Assembly (NCBI GenBank): GCA_902463905.1
Contig: CABQHF010000036.1
Coordinates: forward strand, 1 to 12,813
Direction: 5' to 3'
DNA: 12,813 nt
From: an uncultured Faecalibacterium sp.
Lineage (GTDB): Bacteria > Bacillota > Clostridia > Oscillospirales > Ruminococcaceae
Part shown: piece by piece, positions 5,943-12,280 of the stretch
Numbering within the stretch: position 1 is the first letter of the stretch
How the letters are laid out: every line of letters starts with the position of its first letter
The notes under the pieces: model-generated
What the model was told of the DNA's origin: nothing
The model's input: only the letters and a program-made list of their open reading frames with translations
The model's database searches: none
Made by a program: the position numbers and the translations under genes

Positions 5943-5971
5943 TTGCTGAGGCGGTCAATCTGTGCTATACT
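5943..5971 (+). promoter_or_regulatory. Promoter of the HAD phosphatase / SGNH hydrolase unit
   Basis: TATACT at 5966-5971 is preceded by TGC (extended -10) and, after a 17-base spacer, by TTGCTG at 5943-5948. It lies just after a terminator. The predicted start point near 5978 leaves only about nine bases before the ATG at 5987, which bears on the start choice of the next gene. Confidence 0.7.
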
Positions 5972-5986
5972 ATAGACTGTATCACC

Positions 5987-6661
5987 ATGAAAGTGAGGAA
6001 ACCGCAATTGCTGCATTACGATGCCATCCTGTTTGACGTGGACGGGACCCTGATCGATTCCGCTCCCGGCATTCTCCATACATTGGAAGAGGTCTTTCAG
6101 AAAATGGGCGTGGACGTCACCGGCGTCAACCTGCGCCGCTATCTGGGCCCGCCGCTGCGCAAGAGCTTCGGCGAGCACTTCACCGAGCTGGACAAGATCG
6201 AGCAGGCCACCCGCCTCTACCGCGAAAGCTACGCGGTGAAGGGCAGCCACGAATGCGCCGCGTACCCCGGTGCAGCGGAAATGCTGCAGCGCCTGAAGCG
6301 CGCCGGACTGCTCCTGTGCACCGCCACCTCCAAGCCCACCAAGGTGGCCACCCCGATTTTGGAGGAAAAGGGTCTGGCTCCGCTGTTTGACTTCATCGGC
6401 GGCGCGTCCATGGATGAAAGCCGCGATACCAAAACCGACGTGGTGCGCTATGTGCTCAGCCAGCCCATGCTGCAGGGCAAGCGCGTGCTGATGGTCGGTG
6501 ACCGCAACGACGATATGCGCGGCGCAGCAGACTGCGGTCTGGATGCAGCCGGTGCGTTGTATGGCTATGGCAGCCGCGAAGAGCTTGCGCCCTTCCACCC
6601 GGTGCTGCTGGCGGAAAGCTGCGCAGACCTGGCCGACCAGCTGCTGGGACAGCGTGCCTGA
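5987..6661 (+). CDS. HAD-superfamily phosphatase, phosphoglycolate-phosphatase-like
   Basis: This is a 224-residue cytoplasmic HAD hydrolase of the Gph/PpaX/beta-phosphoglucomutase-like group. Motif I is FDVDGTLIDS with nucleophile Asp17 and acid Asp19. Motif II is at TATSKP (T114 region), motif III at Lys149, and motif IV is GDRNDD with Asp172, Asp175 and Asp176. Residues 25-95 form the alpha-helical C1 cap. The substrate cannot be read from the sequence; phosphoglycolate, pyrophosphate or sugar phosphates are all possible. The start is uncertain. ATG 5987 has no ribosome binding site and lies nearly at the predicted transcript end. TTG at 6008 has AGTGAGG ten bases upstream and begins at the usual distance from motif I, so it may be the true start. 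The SGNH hydrolase gene follows after 38 bases. Confidence 0.9.
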   Translation: MKVRKPQLLHYDAILFDVDGTLIDSAPGILHTLEEVFQKMGVDVTGVNLRRYLGPPLRKSFGEHFTELDKIEQATRLYRESYAVKGSHECAAYPGAAEMLQRLKRAGLLLCTATSKPTKVATPILEEKGLAPLFDFIGGASMDESRDTKTDVVRYVLSQPMLQGKRVLMVGDRNDDMRGAADCGLDAAGALYGYGSREELAPFHPVLLAESCADLADQLLGQRA

Positions 6662-6699
6662 ACAAACACGCGCAGAACAAAGGGAATGGTGAAAATATC

Positions 6700-8532
6700 A
6701 TGAGACAGAATACACGACCGGAAAAACAGTCGCTGACGCCCATGCAGAAGCAGGCAGTGCTGGTGTGCATTGTGTGTGCACTGGCAGCCTTGCTGACCAT
6801 CGGCATCACCCTGACCCTGATCCACCGCGGCAAGGAGCCGGCAGCCTCTTCGGAGCAGCCGGGCACCGAGCAGCCGGCAGATGATACCAACATCTCGGAT
6901 CATTACCAGATCAATGAACAGTCCAGCGCCCTGCTCACCGAGACGGCGGACGCAGGCGAAAACTACCAGAATGAGACGCTGTTCATCGGTGACTCCAACA
7001 CGGTGCGCCTGTATGCCAACGGCCTGATCAGCCTGCAGCAGTTCTGCGCCAAGGAGGGCATCGGCACCAATGCCGCCCTCAACGAGGCTATCGTCACCTT
7101 TAAAAAGGACAGCAGCCGCTACACCATCGCGCAGGCTGTGGCCAGGATGAAGCCCCGCCGCGTGGTCATCATGCTGGGCACCAACGACACTGGCATGGCC
7201 GTGGAGGATTTCATCAGCAATTACAAGCAGCTGGTGCAGGCCATCCAGACCAGCTACCCCTACACCGACATCATCGTCAACACGGTGCCGCCGGTGCCTG
7301 CCGACCACTCCAACTATCCCAACATGGACCAGACCAGGATTGACGACTTCAATATGGCATTGCTGTCCATGTGTGAGGAAATGGGCCTGAAGTTCCTCAA
7401 CACGGCCGAAGCCCTCAAGGATTCCACCGGCTACGGCAACGCCGACTATTACCAGAGCGGCGACATCCACCTCAAGACCTCCGGCCTGAAGGTGCTGCTG
7501 AACTACCTGCGCACCCATGCCTACGAGACCGAGGACCGCCGCCCGGACACCAACAACATTCCCAGCCGCGCCGAATATGTGCCCGACCCCAGTTCTGCTG
7601 TGGCTTCGTCCAGCAGTGAGGTGACCTCCTCTTCTTCCGAAGTGCAGGAGGACACCACCCAGTATCAGGCATCCTACCGCGTGGATAAGACCGGCGGCGG
7701 TACCCTGAGCGCCGGCAATGACAACGGCAAGACCACACTGACCTACAGCGTCGGTGCAAGCCAGTCGGTCAGCGTCACGGCGGTCCCGGCATCGGGCCAT
7801 GTGTTCGTCAAGTGGAGCGACGGCGTGACCAACAAGACCCGCACGGATGCCAACTTCAAGCAGAATTTGGATGTGACCGCCGTGTTTGCTGCCGCCTCGG
7901 TGCAGATCAGCAGCAGCGGCAAGGCTGCAGTGGGCGGCAGCTGCACCTTCCACGCGAAGATCAGCGGCAAGTATCTGGAGGCAGATTCCATCCGCTGGTA
8001 TGCCAACGGTGTGGAGGCTACTTCTGCCGCAGGCCAGACCAGCGTGACGGTGCCCATTACGGCTGAGATGCAGGGCACTACCTTCAAGGTCTACGCAGTG
8101 GTGAGCTACAACGGCAGCACCGTCACCAGCAACACGCTGGAGATCACGGTGCCCGGCACCCCGGCAGGCTCTTCGAGCAGTTCCAGCTCGTCCAGCACCA
8201 GCAGCTCTTCTTCCGGCAGCACTGCTTCGTCTGGTACTTCCGGGGCTTCCTCCGGAAGTACATCCGGTTCTTCTTCCTCTTCTTCGGAAAAGGAATCCAT
8301 CAGCAGCTCTTCCAACGGCACCGACAGCACCAGCTCCTCTCACAGCTCGTCGCACAGTTCTTCTTCGTCGGAGGCCGGAAGCGGCAGCACCTCGCACAGC
8401 AGCAGTGCGGCCGCCAGTTCCTCCCACAGCAGTTCCGAGAGCAGCTCTCACAGCAGTGCTTCCTCTGAGAGCCCGGCTCCCAAGGCAGAAGCCGAAAATG
8501 ACACGGCCGAAGAACCGGCAGCCCGCTCCTGA
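6700..8532 (+). CDS. Membrane-anchored SGNH/GDSL hydrolase with Ig-like region and serine-rich tail
   Basis: The 610-residue product has a short basic cytoplasmic N-terminus and one membrane helix (about residues 18-41), so the rest should lie outside the cell. Residues 90-275 form an SGNH hydrolase domain: FIGDSNTVR with nucleophile Ser99, VVIMLGTND with Asn162, and the catalytic pair Asp255/His257 in GDIHLKTSG. Such exoenzymes often remove acetyl groups from cell-wall or exported glycans; the substrate here is unknown. A Ser/Glu linker (298-316) leads to a beta-rich repeat-like module (322-397, with GHVFVKWSDG, like divergent InlB B-repeats) and an Ig-like module (400-485). Residues 491-590 contain 64 serines, interspersed with His, Gly and Thr, and the protein ends EEPAARS. 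I see no LPXTG, LysM or SLH anchor. GGTGA upstream supports the start. Confidence 0.85.
   Translation: MRQNTRPEKQSLTPMQKQAVLVCIVCALAALLTIGITLTLIHRGKEPAASSEQPGTEQPADDTNISDHYQINEQSSALLTETADAGENYQNETLFIGDSNTVRLYANGLISLQQFCAKEGIGTNAALNEAIVTFKKDSSRYTIAQAVARMKPRRVVIMLGTNDTGMAVEDFISNYKQLVQAIQTSYPYTDIIVNTVPPVPADHSNYPNMDQTRIDDFNMALLSMCEEMGLKFLNTAEALKDSTGYGNADYYQSGDIHLKTSGLKVLLNYLRTHAYETEDRRPDTNNIPSRAEYVPDPSSAVASSSSEVTSSSSEVQEDTTQYQASYRVDKTGGGTLSAGNDNGKTTLTYSVGASQSVSVTAVPASGHVFVKWSDGVTNKTRTDANFKQNLDVTAVFAAASVQISSSGKAAVGGSCTFHAKISGKYLEADSIRWYANGVEATSAAGQTSVTVPITAEMQGTTFKVYAVVSYNGSTVTSNTLEITVPGTPAGSSSSSSSSSTSSSSSGSTASSGTSGASSGSTSGSSSSSSEKESISSSSNGTDSTSSSHSSSHSSSSSEAGSGSTSHSSSAAASSSHSSSESSSHSSASSESPAPKAEAENDTAEEPAARS
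8167..8470 (+). repeat. Low-complexity serine-codon tract
   Basis: This is the coding DNA for the serine-rich tail of the SGNH hydrolase. It is built from mixed AGC, TCT, TCC and TCG codons with recurring Ser-Ser-His and Gly-Ser units rather than a perfect tandem repeat. The mixed codons argue for selection on the protein composition rather than recent slippage. The tract may still vary in length between strains. Confidence 0.7.
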
Positions 8533-8540
8533 GCGCAGAA

Positions 8541-8577
8541 CCCTTTGCCCCTGCGCCGCATAGGCTGAGGGGAAGGG
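8541..8577 (+). promoter_or_regulatory. Leader hairpin covering the ribosome binding site of the 73-residue gene
   Basis: CCCTT (8541-8545) can pair with AAGGG (8573-8577), and CCCC (8548-8551) with GGGG (8569-8572), leaving a 2-base bulge and a 17-base loop. The 3' arm overlaps the AAGGGAGG Shine-Dalgarno of the next gene, so translation could be reduced when the hairpin forms. This is a hand-drawn fold; no energy was calculated. Confidence 0.35.
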
Positions 8578-8587
8578 AGGCGGTTCG

Positions 8588-8809
8588 ATGTTCTGGGAAG
8601 AGCCGCGGGTGCCGGGCCTGCCCGGTGCAGAAGATGTGACCGACGGCAGCGTGGATTACTACGATACCGATTGGGAAACTGTAGAAAACGGTGCACTGGA
8701 GGAGGAAATGCAGAAATGCAATGCCACTCCCTGCACCGCCCAAACAACCTGTTCAGAAAACAAACCGGAACAAACCGACGTACAGGCGTATGAAATGATT
8801 TCGGAATGA
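8588..8809 (+). CDS. Small acidic hypothetical protein (73 residues)
   Basis: This short gene is supported mainly by a perfect AAGGGAGG Shine-Dalgarno seven bases before its ATG, and by its place 55 bases after the SGNH hydrolase gene on the same strand. The protein is strongly acidic (EEP, EDVTDGSVDYYDTDWETVENGALEEEM), with three cysteines in a CNATPCTAQTTC stretch. It has no membrane segment, no signal peptide and no motif I recognise. A hairpin lies two bases after the stop. It could be a cytoplasmic small protein of the same operon. A chance open frame is possible but less likely given the ribosome binding site. Confidence 0.6.
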   Translation: MFWEEPRVPGLPGAEDVTDGSVDYYDTDWETVENGALEEEMQKCNATPCTAQTTCSENKPEQTDVQAYEMISE

Positions 8810-8811
8810 AC

Positions 8812-8846
8812 AGAAGCCAGCTCTGCCCACCGCAGGGCTGGCTTCT
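8812..8846 (+). terminator. Strong hairpin after the 73-residue gene, without a clear U-tract
   Basis: AGAAGCCAGC (8812-8821) pairs with GCTGGCTTCT (8837-8846), and the inner bases CTGC/GCAG extend it to about 15 bp with a 5-base loop. The following CCCTGTTG is not a proper U-tract, so it may be a leaky terminator or an RNA-stabilising or processing site. A second short hairpin (GCCCGC 8859-8864 with GCGGGC 8873-8878) follows before the next gene. Confidence 0.5.
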
Positions 8847-8902
8847 CCCTGTTGTAATGCCCGCCCTGCAAAGCGGGCCGGAAAAGGAAATGAGGGGATA
8901 TT

Positions 8903-9643
8903 ATGGCAAAATACTATTGCATCCTGTTTGATGCGGACAATACGCTGCTCAACTTTGACGCCGCCGAGAGCAAGGCACTGGCCGAAACGCTGGTGAACTA
9001 CGGCATCGAGCCGGACGCCGAAACAGTGCAGACCTACCGCACTATCAATGAGGAACTGTGGCGTCAGCTGGAAAAAGGCCAGATCCGCCGCGAAAAGCTG
9101 CTCAACGAGCGGTTCAGCCGCTTCCTCAAAGCCATTGACGCCGCCGGAGACGGCGCAGAGATGAACCGCTATTATCTGGAGCAGCTGTCCACCCACCCGG
9201 ACCTGATGAACGCCGAGGTGCTGGACGTGCTGCGGGAGCTGTCGGAGGTGGCCACACTGGCCGTGGTGAGCAACGGCGTCCACAAGGTGCAGACCCGGCG
9301 GTTGGCCGAGAGCGGCGTGTCCAACTTCATGGAGGATGTGTTCATCTCCGAGAAGCTGGGCTGCGAGAAGCCCGGTGCACGCATCTTTGACGCCGCCCTG
9401 CGGGCACTGGGCGTGGAGAACCGCGAGCATGTGCTGATGGTGGGCGACAGCCTGACCAGCGACATCCAGGGCGGTGCAAACGCCGGGCTGGACACCTGCT
9501 GGTTCAACCCCAACCACACCGAGAACCCGGGCAAGGTGATCCCCACCTACGAGATCGCCAGCCTGGAAGAACTTTATCCGCTGGTCATGGAGCAGGACGA
9601 GCTGGCCAATGTGGGGCAGAAGAACCGCCGCCACCAGTGCTGA
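8903..9643 (+). CDS. YjjG-like HAD hydrolase (probable 5'-nucleotidase)
   Basis: This is a 246-residue cytoplasmic HAD hydrolase. Motif I, ILFDADNTLLNFDAAE, gives nucleophile Asp10 and acid Asp12. The DADxTLLxFDAAE form is characteristic of the YjjG group, whose E. coli member is a pyrimidine-favouring 5'-nucleotidase thought to clear non-canonical nucleotides. Motif II is VVSNG (Ser123), motif III CEKPG (Lys156), and motif IV MVGDSLTSD (Asp182, Asp187). A helical cap occupies residues 20-100. GAGGGG seven bases before the ATG supports the start. I see no strong promoter between the preceding hairpins and this gene, so it may be read from upstream. An ABC-F gene follows after 40 bases. The nucleotidase role rests on family resemblance. 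Confidence 0.9.
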   Translation: MAKYYCILFDADNTLLNFDAAESKALAETLVNYGIEPDAETVQTYRTINEELWRQLEKGQIRREKLLNERFSRFLKAIDAAGDGAEMNRYYLEQLSTHPDLMNAEVLDVLRELSEVATLAVVSNGVHKVQTRRLAESGVSNFMEDVFISEKLGCEKPGARIFDAALRALGVENREHVLMVGDSLTSDIQGGANAGLDTCWFNPNHTENPGKVIPTYEIASLEELYPLVMEQDELANVGQKNRRHQC

Positions 9644-9683
9644 GCCCCTGCGGGACCGCAGCAGAACAGAATGGATTGAAACA

Positions 9684-11576
9684 ATGCTGATACATTTAGA
9701 AAAACTTGGAAAGAGCTTTGGCGAAAAAGTCGTGCTGCACGATGTGACGGCCAGTGTCGAGCGGGAGGACCGTATCGGCATCGTGGGCCAGAACGGCGCG
9801 GGCAAGACCACGCTCCTCAAGATCCTGACTGGAGAATATCAGGACTATGACGGGGAATTCAGCGTGACCCATGGTGTGACGCTGGGCTACCTGGAACAGA
9901 ACGCCAAACTGGACCCCACGCTGGACATCTACGGCGAAATGCGCGCCACCTTTGCGCCGGTGCTGGACGCCATGGCCCAGATGCAGGTTTTGGAGCGCAA
10001 GATGGCAGCCCAGCCCGACAACACCGACCTGCTGGCCCAGCACGACGCACTGCAGAACATCGTGGATGCCGCCGACGGCTACAACATGGATGTCAACATC
10101 AAAAAGGTGCTGTCCGGCATGGGCTTTGCGCAGGATACCTGGGAAAAGAACATTGCCGTGCTTTCCGGCGGTGAGCTGACCCGGCTGCGTCTGGCAAAGC
10201 TGCTGCTGGAAAAACCGGATGTGCTGATCCTGGACGAGCCCACGAACCACCTGGACTTTGCCACCATGGAATGGCTGGAAAATTACCTCAAGGGCTATTC
10301 CGGCGCGGTGCTGGTGGTCAGCCACGACCGCTATTTCCTGGACAATGTGTGTACCAAGATCTGGGAGGTTTCCTTCCAGACCATGACCACCTACAAGGGC
10401 AACTTCTCGGCTTACCTGCCGCAGAAGGAGGCCGCTGACGCCCTGCGCCAGAAGCAGCACGATGCCGACGTGGCCCTGGCCGAAAAGCTGCAGGACTATG
10501 TGGACCGGAACCTGGTACGGGCCTCCACCACCAAAATGGCCCAGAGCCGCCGCAAACAGCTGGAAAAGCTGGAGATCACCGAAGCACCCAAGGACGAGAC
10601 GAACCAGCTCAAATTCCGCTTTGAATACGATGTGGAACCCTGGAACGAGCTGGTGATGCTCAAGAACCTGACCATCAAGATCGGGGACCGCACCCTGCTG
10701 GAGCCCTTTACCTATACGGTGTGCCGCGGCCAGCGGCTGATCATTGCCGGCCCCAACGGCGCGGGCAAATCCACCCTGATGCAGGTGCTGGACGGCAAGC
10801 GCCGCCCCTCCGGCGGCATGGTGCGTCTGGGCACCGGTGCACGGCCCAGCATCTTTGCCCAGCAGCAGAACCGTCTGGGACAGGGCAGGGTCATCGACGT
10901 GATCTGGAACAAGTACCCCCGTATGACTGAGCTGGAGGTGCGCAGCCATCTGGCCAAGCTGGGCTTCCGGGGCGATACGGTGTTCAAGCCTTGCGAGGCA
11001 CTGTCCGGCGGCGAGTTGGCCCGCCTGCGCTTTGCGGAGATCGTGCTGGAGCGGCCCAACCTGCTGTTCCTGGACGAGCCCACGAACCATCTGGATATCT
11101 ACACCCGCGAGAACCTGACCGAGGCCCTCATGGCCTACACCGGCACGCTGCTGCTGGTCACCCATGACCGCCACCTGATGAACAGTCTGGCCTGCCCGAT
11201 TTTGTATCTGGAAAACGGCAAGGCCACCCTCTATCCCAGCTACGACGCCCTGATGGGCCGTGCCGCCCCGGCCCCGACCGCGCAGAAGGAGGCCGGCCCT
11301 GCCAAGGTGGGCTATGGCAAGGAGCAGCGCCGCCGCCGTGCGGAGCTGCGGGCCAAGATCAAGGCCTGCGAGGACGAGATGGAGGCCTGCGGTGCCCGCG
11401 AGGTGGAGCTGGACAACGAGATCAATTCCCCGGAGGTGTACAACGACCCCGACCTGCTGCGCCAGAAGAGTGACGAACTCAGCGACCTGCGCTTCCATCA
11501 GGAGGAACTGTTTGCCGCATGGGAAGCCGCCATGGAAGAGCAGGAAAGCTACGAGCAGTCCCAGACTGAAGAGTAA
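9684..11576 (+). CDS. ABC-F family ATP-binding protein (Uup/EttA-like)
   Basis: This is a soluble tandem ABC ATPase of 630 residues with no membrane domain. ABC-F proteins act on the ribosome, easing stalled translation or giving resistance to ribosome-binding antibiotics. ABC1 has Walker A GQNGAGKT (35-42), signature LSGGE (160-164), Walker B LILDEPTNHLD (Glu185) and H-loop His214. The interdomain linker with P-site-tRNA-interaction-motif helices covers about 245-305. ABC2 has GPNGAGKS (356-363), LSGGE (440-444), LFLDEPTNHLD (Glu465) and His494. The C-terminal 85 residues (from about 546) form a charged coiled coil like the Uup-type extension. The ATG at 9684 starts directly at the first beta-strand but has only a weak GGATT-type ribosome binding site. 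It probably belongs to the operon of the HAD gene before it and the membrane protein after it. A resistance role cannot be read from sequence alone. Confidence 0.94.
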   Translation: MLIHLEKLGKSFGEKVVLHDVTASVEREDRIGIVGQNGAGKTTLLKILTGEYQDYDGEFSVTHGVTLGYLEQNAKLDPTLDIYGEMRATFAPVLDAMAQMQVLERKMAAQPDNTDLLAQHDALQNIVDAADGYNMDVNIKKVLSGMGFAQDTWEKNIAVLSGGELTRLRLAKLLLEKPDVLILDEPTNHLDFATMEWLENYLKGYSGAVLVVSHDRYFLDNVCTKIWEVSFQTMTTYKGNFSAYLPQKEAADALRQKQHDADVALAEKLQDYVDRNLVRASTTKMAQSRRKQLEKLEITEAPKDETNQLKFRFEYDVEPWNELVMLKNLTIKIGDRTLLEPFTYTVCRGQRLIIAGPNGAGKSTLMQVLDGKRRPSGGMVRLGTGARPSIFAQQQNRLGQGRVIDVIWNKYPRMTELEVRSHLAKLGFRGDTVFKPCEALSGGELARLRFAEIVLERPNLLFLDEPTNHLDIYTRENLTEALMAYTGTLLLVTHDRHLMNSLACPILYLENGKATLYPSYDALMGRAAPAPTAQKEAGPAKVGYGKEQRRRRAELRAKIKACEDEMEACGAREVELDNEINSPEVYNDPDLLRQKSDELSDLRFHQEELFAAWEAAMEEQESYEQSQTEE

Positions 11577-11591
11577 AGGAGCACAGAACTC

Positions 11592-12137
11592 ATGCCGAAG
11601 AATTCGCGCAGCTATGAAAAAACACGGCATATCGCCCTGTCGGGCCTGTTGTTCGCGCTGGCCATGGCGCTTTCGTTCATTGAAGGCTCGCTGGTCATTC
11701 CGGGCCTTCTGCCCGGCATGAAGCTGGGCCTTGCCAACATCGTGGTAATGTACGCTCTGTTCTTCATGGGTGTCAAGCAGGCGCTGGTGCTGGACGTGCT
11801 CAAGGCACTGTTCGTTTTTCTGGTGTCCGGCTTCACGGCGGGATTCCTCTCGCTGTGCGGCGGCCTGTTGTCGCTGCTGGTCATGGCCGTGCTGTACTAT
11901 GTGGTGCCGGTGCGGCCCACCTGGTTCATCCTTTCGGTTTGCGGCGCACTGGCCCACAATGTGGGGCAGCTGCTGGGGGCCGGCGTTATCATCTCGTCGT
12001 CGCTGTCACTGTACTATGCGCCGGTCATGCTGGTGCTTGGCCTGGTAATGGGCGCACTGACGTCCATTACCCTCAAGGCACTGCTGCCGGCACTGGGGCG
12101 GCTGGGGTTCAGCACCCGCGAAAAGCGGGGCGAATAA
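11592..12137 (+). CDS. Gx transporter family / heptaprenyl diphosphate synthase component I-like membrane protein
   Basis: This is a 181-residue integral membrane protein with about five or six hydrophobic segments (roughly 13-31, 45-60, 64-80, 83-105, 111-133, 140-165). It carries the family stretch PGLLPGMKLGLANIVVMYALFF (37-58), typical of proteins named heptaprenyl diphosphate synthase component I or Gx transporter family, which resemble ECF-type substrate-binding membrane components. The old enzyme name is doubtful for such a hydrophobic protein; small-molecule uptake is more likely (inference). AAAGGAG ends ten bases before the ATG and begins at the stop codon of the ABC-F gene, so the two are translationally close. 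No ECF ATPase or FMN-binding partner gene is adjacent in this window. It ends in a weak terminator. Confidence 0.85.
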   Translation: MPKNSRSYEKTRHIALSGLLFALAMALSFIEGSLVIPGLLPGMKLGLANIVVMYALFFMGVKQALVLDVLKALFVFLVSGFTAGFLSLCGGLLSLLVMAVLYYVVPVRPTWFILSVCGALAHNVGQLLGAGVIISSSLSLYYAPVMLVLGLVMGALTSITLKALLPALGRLGFSTREKRGE

Positions 12138-12167
12138 CCGACGCCACTGCGGCAGCGGTTGCATTTT
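12136..12167 (+). terminator. Weak intrinsic terminator after the Gx transporter gene
   Basis: AACCG (12136-12140) and GCC (12143-12145) pair with GGC (12151-12153) and CGGTT (12156-12160) around a 5-base loop, with one 2x2 internal loop. GCATTTTG follows. It overlaps the stop codon and the lon -35 region, so termination and lon initiation share the same bases. Confidence 0.4.
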
Positions 12168-12186
12168 GACCGGAAATCAGTATAAT
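12159..12186 (+). promoter_or_regulatory. Promoter of lon
   Basis: A perfect -10 TATAAT at 12181-12186 with TTGCAT at 12159-12164 and a 16-base spacer. It gives lon a leader of about 88 bases. I find no CIRCE element and no paired CtsR heptamers around it. Confidence 0.8.
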
Positions 12187-12233
12187 AAAGAAACAAACGA
12201 TTTTGATTTTATGAGAAAACCCCAGACTGACAG

Positions 12234-12264
12234 GGCTGCCGGACAGAACCATCCATCGGCAGCC
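12234..12264 (+). promoter_or_regulatory. Leader hairpin abutting the lon ribosome binding site
   Basis: GGCTGCCG (12234-12241) pairs perfectly with CGGCAGCC (12257-12264) around a 15-base loop. The GGGAGG Shine-Dalgarno of lon begins at the next base. No U-tract follows, so this is not a terminator. It could affect ribosome access or transcript stability. Confidence 0.45.
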
Positions 12265-12280
12265 GGGAGGTGTTTGCATC

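Noticed and set aside
6565..8451. A 628-codon open frame on the minus strand antisense to the SGNH hydrolase gene
   Set aside because: Composition is Ala/Gly/Arg/His-rich with no motif, and the plus strand carries clear SGNH catalytic motifs and a ribosome binding site. It is a shadow of GC-rich coding DNA.
8164..8470. The serine-codon tract as a CRISPR-like or tandem repeat array
   Set aside because: There are no constant repeats with unique spacers. The similarity comes from serine codons in an intact reading frame.
9696..11957. A 753-codon open frame on the minus strand antisense to the ABC-F gene
   Set aside because: The plus strand has two complete ABC domains. The antisense translation is low in hydrophobic structure, His/Gln-rich and without any family signature.
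12165..12171. TTTGACC (GGTCAAA on the other strand) as a CtsR operator for lon
   Set aside because: CtsR needs two direct heptamers spaced by three bases. I find only one here, and the adjacent sequence does not match.
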